Source: Planctomycetaceae bacterium
Lineage (GTDB): Bacteria; Planctomycetota; Phycisphaerae; Sedimentisphaerales; Anaerohalosphaeraceae
Assembly (NCBI GenBank): GCA_021372945.1
Contig: JAJFTK010000082.1
Location: 1-64,000 of the forward strand
Direction: 5' to 3'
DNA length: 64,000 nucleotides
Translations under genes and position numbers: made by a program
Notes under the pieces: model-generated
The model's database searches: none
What the model was told of the DNA's origin: nothing
The model's input: only the letters and a program-made list of their open reading frames with translations
Shown: positions 16,983 to 24,414 of the stretch, one piece after another
How positions within the stretch are numbered: the stretch's first letter is position 1
Layout of the letters: each line of letters begins with the position of its first letter

Positions 16983-17465
16983 TTATCGCGCGGTGTGAAA
17001 AACCAGCGCGGGATCAAGTATGGGAAACTCGATGCAGGTCAACGACAGAAAATGCCCCAAATGCTCAATCGCTTCCATGAATGAACTGTAATCGGAAGGC
17101 TTGACCACATAAAATGAACAGCCGATCTCGTAACAATGCTCGACCTCCTGCGGGTTATTGGTCGTGGTCAGCATAATGACGGGCATTTTCTTTAATCCGG
17201 GGTCCTGCCGGAGGATCGAAAGGACTTCGATGCCGTTCATCCCCGGCATTTTGATATCGAGCAGGAGAAGATATTTTCCTTTTACAAATGTTTCTCCGGA
17301 GGGTGACTGGCTCTTTAAAAACTCGAGGAGCTGCTGACCGTCGGGAAAACGGATAATCTCAGCGTCCACGCACGTGCGCCAAAGGTTTTTCTTGACTAGT
17401 GCAAAATGCCCTCGATCGTCTTCGGCAACCAGGATGATCAGATTACTCGCTGTTTCGGCTTCCAT
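16983..17465 (-). CDS. Rcp1-like single-domain response regulator (second of tandem pair)
   Basis: The 160-residue receiver has the acidic pair in VAEDDRGHFALV, phosphoacceptor Asp in LLLDIKMPGMNG, Thr in IMLTTTNN and Lys in VVKPSDY. The DD-x-GHFALV start and the long loop before the phosphoacceptor are typical of the Rcp1 group, which in cyanobacteria takes phosphate from phytochrome kinases and has no output domain. It lies four bases downstream of its paralogue, so the two form one transcript and probably arose by duplication. The unusual C-terminal extension (ILDPALVFHTAR) has no visible function. No kinase is adjacent. Confidence 0.9.
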   Translation of the reverse strand: MEAETASNLIILVAEDDRGHFALVKKNLWRTCVDAEIIRFPDGQQLLEFLKSQSPSGETFVKGKYLLLLDIKMPGMNGIEVLSILRQDPGLKKMPVIMLTTTNNPQEVEHCYEIGCSFYVVKPSDYSSFMEAIEHLGHFLSLTCIEFPILDPALVFHTAR

Positions 17466-17469
17466 GATA

Positions 17470-17910
17470 CTATTTATTCACCACAGGGACTTCAATGATC
17501 GAAAGAAAGTGCCCGATCCGGTTCATCGCTTCCACAAATTTTTCATATTCGACAGGCTTAACGACATACATATTGCATCCAAGCTCCTGGCAGCGGTCCA
17601 CCGCGTGCCTGTCTCCGGCGGTCGTAAGAACAATTACGGGAATCTTCCGCAGAAGTTCATCGCCTTTCATAAAAGCCAGCACGTCGAAGCCATCGACCTT
17701 GGGCATGCGTATGTCCAGGATCATCAAACAGGGGCGCTTGGCTTTGGGATCGGATGCATTTTTGAGTTCAGCGAGCAGGTCCATTGCTTCCTGTCCGTCC
17801 TTGAGACGAATGATCTTGTTGGTGATGCCGGTGCGGATGAGATTCCGCTCAATCAGCGCGAAATGCCCATCATCATCTTCAGCGATAAGAATGATCGTGT
17901 CATCCCTCAT
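17470..17910 (-). CDS. Rcp1-like single-domain response regulator (first of tandem pair)
   Basis: This 146-residue receiver shares layout with the next gene: IAEDDDGHFALI, MILDIRMPKVDG with the phosphoacceptor Asp, VLTTAGD, and VVKPVEY, followed by a shared end (RIGHFLSIIEVPVV). AAGGAG lies six bases before the ATG, and a good leftward promoter is present at 17959-17987. The pair has no kinase or output domain beside it, so it must receive phosphate from a kinase elsewhere and act through protein contacts or as a phosphate sink. Confidence 0.92.
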   Translation of the reverse strand: MRDDTIILIAEDDDGHFALIERNLIRTGITNKIIRLKDGQEAMDLLAELKNASDPKAKRPCLMILDIRMPKVDGFDVLAFMKGDELLRKIPVIVLTTAGDRHAVDRCQELGCNMYVVKPVEYEKFVEAMNRIGHFLSIIEVPVVNK

Positions 17911-17958
17911 AACGGCTCCTTTTATTCCATCTCGCCTTCAAAATGCCTTCCCAGATTA

Positions 17959-17987
17959 ATTTTATAAATTATTCTCCAGAATGTCAA
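17959..17987 (-). promoter_or_regulatory. Sigma-70-like promoter for the tandem response regulators
   Basis: On the minus strand TTGACA (complement of 17982-17987), 17 bases, then TAAAAT (complement of 17959-17964). Transcription would begin about 17952 and give a leader of roughly 40 bases to the ATG at 17910. Confidence 0.6.
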
Positions 17988-18071
17988 AATGAATAAATAG
18001 GTAAATTCGTCAGATTTCACTAAGAGAATGCCTGCACTTTGGAAAGAGCGAAATAATGTTGAATCTCTTTG

Positions 18072-18099
18072 TTGACAGAGACCAAAAGACTGCTATACT
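18072..18099 (+). promoter_or_regulatory. Consensus sigma-70-like promoter of the pyrKD leader
   Basis: TTGACA (18072-18077) and TATACT (18094-18099) are separated by 16 bases. The predicted start at about 18106 precedes pyrK by about 120 bases, with a terminator in between. Confidence 0.7.
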
Positions 18100-18152
18100 T
18101 TCCAAAGATGTTTTAAGCAAAACAGAATTTTAACGGCTTCTTTGCCGTGGCG

Positions 18153-18198
18153 GGCTTCCGGAATGTCTGTGGATGAATGTTCCGGAAGCCTTATTTTT
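18153..18198 (+). terminator. Leader terminator upstream of pyrK (possible attenuator)
   Basis: A perfect 11-base inverted repeat, GGCTTCCGGAA (18153-18163) and TTCCGGAAGCC (18180-18190), encloses a 16-base loop and is followed by TTATTTTTA. No rightward gene ends upstream of it. It lies between the promoter at 18072 and pyrK, so it either attenuates pyrKD or ends a small RNA of about 90 bases. A second hairpin at 18133-18148 lies just before it. Confidence 0.75.
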
Positions 18199-18226
18199 AT
18201 AAAGTGCGGATTTACAACGACTTACA

Positions 18227-19171
18227 ATGCCCATCAAAGAAGTACAAAAAGGTCTATTTGAAGCTGAAGTCCTCAGCAATCAGCAAATTCGACGGTGTTT
18301 TTATCGTCTGAACCTGCAATTTGACGCCCTCGGCAGCCACCTGTTCGAACACGTAATTCCCGGGCAGTTTTTGGAGCTTGATTTAAGCCTTTTGCCGCTT
18401 CCACCGGCGGCCGGCATCCCGGAAGAACTGCAAGAGACGGCAGCGCGGCCCATTCTCTTGCGGAGGCCGTTCAGCTTTTCGGACGTGGTTGTAAGCCACA
18501 ACAAATCAGGGACTTATGTCAAAGTTGAAATAATCTACTGCGTGCTTGGTCCGGCGACGGTCCGCATGACAAGCCTGAGAGCCAGGGATCGCATTAACGT
18601 GCTTGGGCCCCTTGGCAACGGGTTTTCAATTCCGGAGAATCTGTCTATGGCCATTCTGGCCGCAGGCGGCATGGGGTCGCCGCCGATATTGCACCTGGCA
18701 AGCTACCTGAAACAGCATCACCCTGCCGCACAGGTCATAAGTTTCGTAGGGGCAAGGACTTGCGAGGATTTGCCTTTTACCATCCGCATTGGCAACATCA
18801 AGGGGCTGGCACTGGAGGAGTTTGAAATGCTGCAGGTGCCCTCTCAAATATCGACGGATGATGGATCGGCTGGATTTCGCGGGTTTCTGACGGATAATCT
18901 GCGTCGGTGGCTGGGAGCGAATAAGATAAACTCTGATTCTGCCGTTATTTACGCATGTGGACCCGAGGCAATGCTTGCCGCGACGGCAAAACTGGCCGAC
19001 GATTTCTCGCTTGCCTGCCAGGTCAGCATGGAGAGAATGATGGCCTGCGGCATCGGCTTATGTCAAAGCTGTGCGGTCGAGGTGCGAAACGCCGAGCAGT
19101 CGCAATACCGCTTGTGCTGCAAAGATGGACCGGTTTTCGATGCGAAGAAAGTGGTTTTTCTAACCCAATGA
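18227..19171 (+). CDS. pyrK: Dihydroorotate dehydrogenase B, electron-transfer subunit
   Basis: PyrK passes electrons from PyrD to NAD+ through FAD and a [2Fe-2S] cluster, linking pyrimidine synthesis to NAD instead of quinones. The 314-residue protein has an FAD-binding beta-barrel with RRPFSFSD, a nucleotide-binding domain with AAGGMGSPP, and the C-terminal cluster motif MACGIGLCQSCAVEV with a fourth cysteine in YRLCCKDGP. There is a poorly conserved insert near residues 60-75. The start is the ATG at 18227. The stop overlaps the pyrD ATG by four bases, so the two subunits are translated together, as expected for the heterotetrameric type 1B enzyme. Confidence 0.95.
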   Translation: MPIKEVQKGLFEAEVLSNQQIRRCFYRLNLQFDALGSHLFEHVIPGQFLELDLSLLPLPPAAGIPEELQETAARPILLRRPFSFSDVVVSHNKSGTYVKVEIIYCVLGPATVRMTSLRARDRINVLGPLGNGFSIPENLSMAILAAGGMGSPPILHLASYLKQHHPAAQVISFVGARTCEDLPFTIRIGNIKGLALEEFEMLQVPSQISTDDGSAGFRGFLTDNLRRWLGANKINSDSAVIYACGPEAMLAATAKLADDFSLACQVSMERMMACGIGLCQSCAVEVRNAEQSQYRLCCKDGPVFDAKKVVFLTQ

Positions 19172-20103
19172 TGCAAGAAGATGTCAATCTGAAAGTTGAT
19201 TTCGCGGGACTTGCGATGGCAGCGCCCGTGATGACTGCCTCCGGCACGTGCGGCTACGCCGAAGAACTGACGGAATTCATGGACGTTTCACAGCTTGGGG
19301 GCATCATTACCAAGAGCGTTACGCTGAAGCCGCGCAAGGGCAATCCGACGCCGCGTATCGTCGAAACCGATAGCGGGATGCTCAATGCCATCGGCCTGGC
19401 CAATATTGGACTGGACCGCTTCATCAATGAGAAGATCCCCCTGCTGGAACGTCTGAATACGAAGATCTTTGTGAACCTGGCGGGGCAAACGATTGACGAG
19501 TACACGGCGGTGGCACAGCGGCTGTCGCAGGAGAAGGCGATCGACGGGTTTGAACTGAACATCAGTTGTCCCAACGTCAAAGAAGGCGGCATCATGTTCG
19601 GGACCGACCCGGTGCAGATCGGCAAAATCACCTCGGCCGTCAAGAAGGTCAGCGGCAGCAAGAAGCTGATGGTCAAACTGACGCCGTCGATAACGGACAT
19701 CAGCGTGGCCGCAAGAGCCGCCATTGAGGCAGGCGCCGATGCGCTGAGCCTGATCAACACGTTTACGGCAATGGTGGTGAATATCGAAAAACGAAGGCCG
19801 GTACTGGCCAACCGCACAGGAGGCCTCAGCGGCCCGGCCATTAAACCGATCGCCGTCTATATGGTCAACAAGGTGTACCAGGATGCGGCCAAGCATGCCC
19901 ATATTCCGATTTTGGGGATGGGAGGGATTAGAACGGCCGCCGACGCGCTGGAATTTATCATTGCCGGCGCAAGCGCGGTAGCAATTGGAACGGCGACGTT
20001 CATGTACCCGGATACAGCAATCAAAGTCATCGCGGGCCTTCGTCATTATTGTCTGCGACACGGTATTTTGAATATTGACGAGTTGATCGGCACCTTGCAT
20101 TAA
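19168..20103 (+). CDS. pyrD: Dihydroorotate dehydrogenase B, catalytic subunit
   Basis: PyrD oxidises dihydroorotate to orotate with FMN, the fourth step of pyrimidine synthesis. The 311-residue TIM-barrel shows the type 1B signatures: MTASGTCGYAEE near the N-terminus, NISCPNVKEGG with the catalytic Cys, the phosphate-binding GMGGIRTAADALEFIIAGA and AIGTATF. A Cys rather than Ser base, with PyrK next door, places it in class 1B rather than the membrane-bound class 2. I use the ATG at 19168, which forms the ATGA overlap with pyrK; an ATG at 19171 directly follows. The frame extends further upstream but that part overlaps pyrK and is not coding. Confidence 0.95.
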   Translation: MMQEDVNLKVDFAGLAMAAPVMTASGTCGYAEELTEFMDVSQLGGIITKSVTLKPRKGNPTPRIVETDSGMLNAIGLANIGLDRFINEKIPLLERLNTKIFVNLAGQTIDEYTAVAQRLSQEKAIDGFELNISCPNVKEGGIMFGTDPVQIGKITSAVKKVSGSKKLMVKLTPSITDISVAARAAIEAGADALSLINTFTAMVVNIEKRRPVLANRTGGLSGPAIKPIAVYMVNKVYQDAAKHAHIPILGMGGIRTAADALEFIIAGASAVAIGTATFMYPDTAIKVIAGLRHYCLRHGILNIDELIGTLH

Positions 20104-20146
20104 CCGCGTTGCGGGGGTATAATTCCAAGCGGTTTTAGATCAAGAT

Positions 20147-20201
20147 GCCGGCTGGAAGCCGGCGGTACCAGGATACGAACTGGAAGCCGGCGGTATCAGC
20201 C
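20147..20201. repeat. Family A intergenic repeat, two tandem copies
   Basis: GCCGGCTGGAAGCCGGCGG with TACCA follows at 20147-20170, and a second copy, ACTGGAAGCCGGCGGTAT, lies at 20179-20196. Each can fold as GCCGGC/GCCGGC around TGGAA. The core CTGGAAGCC is shared with the copies at 7123 and 47697, but the flanking bases have changed while keeping the pairing. Confidence 0.6.
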
Positions 20202-20217
20202 AATTGGCAGGACTCCA

Positions 20218-20526
20218 ATGGGACATGCGGATTATTTGAAATTGCTGATGGATTATTTTCCAACGGCCGTGCATACGGGGCATTGCCTGGTTTTTATCAG
20301 CGAGCATTGGCGCGTTGAGCTGCGGGAGCACAACAATCCCTCGTTCGGGCAAAAAGGCCCCAATCCGCCGGTCATCCGCGTGAAGATCTTTAAGAAGGCG
20401 CTCAGCGGCGAGTTCCTGGGCGGACACTACGAGGATTTTCAGATCGAGAACATCAATGTGCTGGCCCAGCAGATCGAACGGTACGTTCAGAACGCGGTCG
20501 GCCAGAACATTCGTGAGAATGTGTGA
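20218..20526 (+). CDS. Conserved 102-residue protein of unknown function
   Basis: I do not recognise this protein. It is 102 residues long, with no signal peptide or membrane segment, a mixed alpha/beta pattern and an end rich in charged and amide residues (IENINVLAQQIERYVQNAVG). The conserved-looking core is HWRVELREHNNPSFGQKGPNPPVIRVKIFKK. Codon use matches the neighbours, and its stop is three bases from the start of the YggU gene, so it is very probably a real, co-transcribed gene. It may act with the YggU-like protein, whose function is also unknown. Confidence 0.65.
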   Translation: MGHADYLKLLMDYFPTAVHTGHCLVFISEHWRVELREHNNPSFGQKGPNPPVIRVKIFKKALSGEFLGGHYEDFQIENINVLAQQIERYVQNAVGQNIRENV

Positions 20527-20529
20527 TCG

Positions 20530-20829
20530 ATGCCGGAAGCGCTGCATTATACGAGCAAGGATAATGGTATCGTGATCACGGTCAAAGTGGTCCCGGGCAG
20601 CAGCCGGTCCGAGGTGGTGGGCTTGCACGGCGGCATGCTGAAGGTCAAGGTGGCGGCGGCGCCAGAGAAAGGCAAGGCGAATAAGGCGCTTGTGGAGTTT
20701 TTGGCCAAGGCGCTGCACCTTAAGAAAACGGACCTGGAGATCACCGCCGGACATACGGCCAGCGTCAAACAGGTCTTCCTGGCAGGAGCATCCGTCGATG
20801 CGATCGAGGCAATCTGCAAAAACAAGTGA
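20530..20829 (+). CDS. YggU family (DUF167) protein
   Basis: The 99-residue protein has the DUF167 signature: ITVKVVPGSSRSEVVG, then LKVKVAAAPEKGKANKALVEFLAKALHLKK. DUF167 proteins are small, widespread and of unknown function; the fold is alpha/beta. The length is normal. The next gene starts inside its last 32 bases in another frame, and the previous ends three bases before it, so it is part of a tight operon. Confidence 0.9.
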   Translation: MPEALHYTSKDNGIVITVKVVPGSSRSEVVGLHGGMLKVKVAAAPEKGKANKALVEFLAKALHLKKTDLEITAGHTASVKQVFLAGASVDAIEAICKNK

Positions 20830-22513
20830 AGGGTGCCGGCGGCTGCCGGCGGCCGCCCTGCTGCTGTCGCTTGGCGCGGCTTGCCTGGGGGCGGGCCTGG
20901 CCAATAGAGACAAGCAGGGCCTGCGGTCGTACACGATCGAGGGCGTGCTGCGGCTCCCGGATGAAGAGATCGATATCGGCACGGCGGCGCTGATCCTCAG
21001 CCGCGAATGGGGCACCACGAAGACCACGCACGTTTACCGCGCCAAGATCGACGAATACGCCGAAGCAATTCTTGAACGAATCCGCAACAAGCATATGCAG
21101 CCGGATTACCGGGCTATCGAGATCGTCAACGAATATCTTTTTGAGGAGCAGAAATTCACCTCCGTCGATAATGCCGAAAATCCCAACGACTTATTCCTTC
21201 ACACGGTGCTCGAAAAGAAGAAGGGCTATTGTTTGAGCCTTTCGGTGCTGTACCTGGCCGTCTGCGAACGGCTGGGAATGCCGGTGTATGGGGTGGTGGT
21301 GCCGAGCCATTTCTTCGTGCGCTATGACGACGGGTCGCGCAAGTACAATATCGAAACCACCAGCAAGGGCGCGATCGTCGGCGACGATTACTACATTGAG
21401 AAGTTCCGGCCGCCGCTGCGCGATACGGGCCTGTACATGAAGAATCTCACGCCGCGGCAGACGCTGGGCTGCTTCTTTAATAACCTGGGCAACAGCTACA
21501 TGGAGACAGGCGACACCGAAAAGGCGTTCGAGGTCCTGCAGCGAGCAGTCGAGATCAACCCGCTGCTGTCCGAGGCGAATATGAACCTGGGCAATATTTA
21601 CCTGCAGAAGAATATGCCGCTGCAGGCCATCCGGCAATATCGGAACGCGCTGGATATTCTGGGCGATGACGCCAAGATAATGAACAACATAGGATCGGCC
21701 TATATGCAGATGAAGGATTATCTCAGGGCCGAATCATGCTACCGGGTCGCCATGGGGCTTGACCCTGAATATGGCGACGCGCGGCGAAACCTGGCGCAGA
21801 CGCTGCAGGCCCAGGGCGAAGTTCAGGAGGCGGTCAGCCTGCTGCGGGCGGCGGTCGTGCTCGAGCCGAAGAACGCGGAAAACGCCGCGATGCTGGGAAT
21901 ACTGTACCGCGAATTGAAGGAGTACCCGGACGCTCAGAAGTACCTGTTAAAGGCGCTTGACCTTTCGCCGCAGCATTCGCAGGCACGGTTGGCGCTTGGG
22001 TTTCTATACCTGGATAAGGGGCGTTTTGAGCCGGCGATCGACGCGTTCCAGGCAGCGCTGGCTTATGATAGGACCCTGGCGGCGGCCTGGTTCGGACTCG
22101 GGCAGGCTTACAACGCGCAGGGACAGGAAGAGGAACAGATCCAGGCCTACGAGCAGGCGATCGCATTTGACCCGTCAATGGCGGCGGCTTACCAGAACCT
22201 GGGCAACGCTTATCTTCGGCAGGAGCGCGTCAGCGAAGCGATCGCGCTGTACCGCAGAGGGCTGGCCGCCGAACCGCTGAATACCGGGCTGCGTTACAAC
22301 CTGGCGGCGGCGCTAGCCAAGACCGAGATGCATGACGAGGCGCTCATTGAGTACCTGGAGATCATGCGGCAGGACCCCCGGGACGCCAAGGCCTGTAACG
22401 GGGCGGCGATCTCGTACTATTTTTTAAAACAATATGACAGCGCAAAATTGTATGCGCTCAAAGCGAAAGAACTTGGGTTTGATGTGCAGCAGGTATTACT
22501 TGATTTGAAATAG
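20798..22513 (+). CDS. Exported transglutaminase-like (SirB1 type) and TPR protein
   Basis: The protein starts with a basic n-region and a hydrophobic segment (LPAAALLLSLGAACLGAGLA), so it is probably exported. Residues of roughly 60-240 form a SirB1-type transglutaminase-like domain with the Cys in KKGYCLSLSVLYLAV and the His in VPSHFFVRYDDG. About nine TPR repeats follow (for example LGNSYMETGDTEKAFEVLQRA). The frame is open upstream, but the ATG at 20798 has AGGAG nine bases before it and yields 571 residues, overlapping the YggU gene by 32 bases. The cysteine peptidase-like fold may bind or cut a peptide, with TPRs recruiting partners, but no substrate is known. Confidence 0.82.
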   Translation: MRSRQSAKTSEGCRRLPAAALLLSLGAACLGAGLANRDKQGLRSYTIEGVLRLPDEEIDIGTAALILSREWGTTKTTHVYRAKIDEYAEAILERIRNKHMQPDYRAIEIVNEYLFEEQKFTSVDNAENPNDLFLHTVLEKKKGYCLSLSVLYLAVCERLGMPVYGVVVPSHFFVRYDDGSRKYNIETTSKGAIVGDDYYIEKFRPPLRDTGLYMKNLTPRQTLGCFFNNLGNSYMETGDTEKAFEVLQRAVEINPLLSEANMNLGNIYLQKNMPLQAIRQYRNALDILGDDAKIMNNIGSAYMQMKDYLRAESCYRVAMGLDPEYGDARRNLAQTLQAQGEVQEAVSLLRAAVVLEPKNAENAAMLGILYRELKEYPDAQKYLLKALDLSPQHSQARLALGFLYLDKGRFEPAIDAFQAALAYDRTLAAAWFGLGQAYNAQGQEEEQIQAYEQAIAFDPSMAAAYQNLGNAYLRQERVSEAIALYRRGLAAEPLNTGLRYNLAAALAKTEMHDEALIEYLEIMRQDPRDAKACNGAAISYYFLKQYDSAKLYALKAKELGFDVQQVLLDLK

Positions 22514-22522
22514 GAGAAAAAC

Positions 22523-23356
22523 ATGGCAAAAGGATTGAAGAAAATTGTGACCGTCGCAGCCGCAATCGTTTTAGTTTTGATCATAGCGGTCCTGGTGTTC
22601 GTGAACGTGTACGGCGACCGGGCCATCAAGGCGGGCGTCCAGATCGCCGGCGAAAAGGCGCTGAAGGTTCCTGTTCGGGTAGAGGACCTGTCGCTGGCGA
22701 TCCTGGCGGGCAAGCTGAACATGGAAGGGCTGGTCGTGAATAATCCCGAAGGCTATCAGCACCCGACGTTCCTGGAGGCCGGACACACGTATGTGGCTCT
22801 GAATACAAAAACCCTGCTGAGCGATACGATCGAAATCGACCAGATCAAACTGGAAGGCATCCAAGTCGTGCTCGAGCAGAAAGGATTAACGAATAATCTC
22901 AAGGAATTGCTGAGCAACCTGCCAAAATCGGACACGCCGCCGACCGAAACCGAAAAGACCAAGAAGAACGTGGTGGTCAAGGACCTGGAAGTCAAAGATG
23001 TTCACGTCAAGATCTCGCTGCTGCCGGCCATGCAGCGAGCCACGACGCTGTCGCTCGATCTGGCGCCGATCCACATGACGAATCTGGGCGAGAATGGTAA
23101 GATGGACACGGCCATTCTGGTCAAGGAAGTGATTACGGCGATCGCCGTGGGCATCGCCGAGCAAGGCAAGGGACTGATCCCCACGGACATGCTGGATTCG
23201 TTCTCCGGCGAACTGCAAACGCTGCTCAAGGGCGGACAGGAAACGCTCAAGAACCTCGGGGAAGCAGGCAAAGGTTTGCTGGATTCGGGCAAGAACATCG
23301 GCCAAGAGGCTACAGGGCTGCTCAAGGGCCTGGTTCCCAAAAAGAAAGAAGAGTGA
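22523..23356 (+). CDS. AsmA-like periplasmic membrane-anchored protein
   Basis: A single N-terminal membrane segment (about residues 8-28) is followed by a beta-rich region resembling the start of AsmA/DUF748 proteins: GVQIAGEKALKVPVRVEDLSLAILAGKLNMEGLVVNNPEGY. The 277-residue protein lacks the long beta-groove of full AsmA or TamB and ends in an amphipathic helical tail. AsmA-family proteins help lipid transport between membranes, so a related envelope role is possible but not shown. AGGAG lies before the ATG. It is nine bases behind the TPR gene and meets mnmA at its stop. Confidence 0.72.
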   Translation: MAKGLKKIVTVAAAIVLVLIIAVLVFVNVYGDRAIKAGVQIAGEKALKVPVRVEDLSLAILAGKLNMEGLVVNNPEGYQHPTFLEAGHTYVALNTKTLLSDTIEIDQIKLEGIQVVLEQKGLTNNLKELLSNLPKSDTPPTETEKTKKNVVVKDLEVKDVHVKISLLPAMQRATTLSLDLAPIHMTNLGENGKMDTAILVKEVITAIAVGIAEQGKGLIPTDMLDSFSGELQTLLKGGQETLKNLGEAGKGLLDSGKNIGQEATGLLKGLVPKKKEE

Positions 23357-23358
23357 CA

Positions 23359-24414
23359 ATGGCCAAGGTCCTGGTCGCGGTCAGCGGAGGCGTGGACAGC
23401 TCGACAACGGCAGCGGTTTTGCAGCAGAGAGGTTTCGAATGCCTCGGGCTGTTCATGGTTACGCACGACCGCGCGGACAAGGCGCAGCAGGACGCCGAGG
23501 CGGTCTGCCGGCACCTGGGGGTCCCGCTGCTGATCGCCGACGTGCGGCGCGAATTCGAGCAGGTCATTTCATACTTTGTGTGCGAGTATAAAAGCGGCCG
23601 CACCCCGAATCCCTGCGTGTACTGCAATCGGTTCATTAAATTTGGCCGGCTGTGGGAGATCGCGCAGGAAAATCATTGCCAGTTCATTGCTACGGGGCAC
23701 TATGCCCGCATCCGCCAGGTCAACGGGACGGCTTGCCTATACGAGGCCGATGACACTGCAAAGGACCAGTCGTATGTGCTCTCGATGGTCCGGCGCCAGA
23801 TGCTTGGGCATATCCTGCTGCCGATGGCGGAGTTGACCAAACCCGAAACGCGAAAGCTGGCCGGACAATTCGGCCTGCCGACGGAGCACAAGGAGGACTC
23901 GCAGGAGATCTGCTTTATCCCGGATAACGATTACACGGCCATGCTGGAACAATGGTGTCCCGGGATCCTGCAAAAAGGCAAGATCGTCGACACCGAGGGA
24001 CGCGAACTGGGCGAGCATGAAGGCATCAGCAAGTTTACCATCGGGCAGCGTCGCGGACTGCGCGTGGCGATGGGCCGGCCGATGTACGTGGTGCGGATCG
24101 ACGCCGAAACCAATACGGTCGTGCTTGGACGCAAAGAGGATGTGATGAGCCGCGGCCTGGTCGCCGAGCAGTTTAACTGGCTGATCGATCCGCCCCGGGA
24201 GGCGTTTGAGGCGGTTGTGAAGGTCCGCTACAATCACAAGGGCGACGCGGCGAAGGTTTATCCCTTGCCCGAGACGGGTGAGGTGCGCATCGTATTTGAA
24301 CGTCCGCTTTCGGCCGTGACGCCGGGACAGGCGGCAGTGGTTTATCTGTCGCGTTCAGACGGCCGGCAGATTGCCGGCGGCGGCTGGATACGCCAGTCCA
24401 TCAAGGAGCCATGA
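23359..24414 (+). CDS. mnmA: tRNA 2-thiouridylase (tRNA-specific 2-thiouridine synthase)
   Basis: MnmA adds sulfur to position 2 of the wobble uridine in tRNAs for Lys, Glu and Gln, using ATP. The 351-residue protein has the PP-loop SGGVDSS (9-15), the first active cysteine C89 in CVYCNRFIKFG and the second C185 in SQEICFIPD. The central and C-terminal beta-barrel domains complete the usual length. I prefer the ATG at 23359; an in-frame GTG at 23353 overlaps the previous stop. Its stop overlaps the start of the glycosyltransferase gene (ATGA), so it is inside an operon with envelope genes, an association that is probably only positional. Confidence 0.95.
   Translation: MAKVLVAVSGGVDSSTTAAVLQQRGFECLGLFMVTHDRADKAQQDAEAVCRHLGVPLLIADVRREFEQVISYFVCEYKSGRTPNPCVYCNRFIKFGRLWEIAQENHCQFIATGHYARIRQVNGTACLYEADDTAKDQSYVLSMVRRQMLGHILLPMAELTKPETRKLAGQFGLPTEHKEDSQEICFIPDNDYTAMLEQWCPGILQKGKIVDTEGRELGEHEGISKFTIGQRRGLRVAMGRPMYVVRIDAETNTVVLGRKEDVMSRGLVAEQFNWLIDPPREAFEAVVKVRYNHKGDAAKVYPLPETGEVRIVFERPLSAVTPGQAAVVYLSRSDGRQIAGGGWIRQSIKEP

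Larger units (their letters stand above)
17911..18226. other. Divergent control region between response regulators and pyrK
   Basis: This 316-base gap contains a leftward promoter (17959-17987), a rightward consensus promoter (18072-18099), and downstream of the latter two hairpins: ACGGC/GCCGT (18133-18148) and a terminator (18153-18198), all before the pyrK start. No open frame of note is present. Confidence 0.7.
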
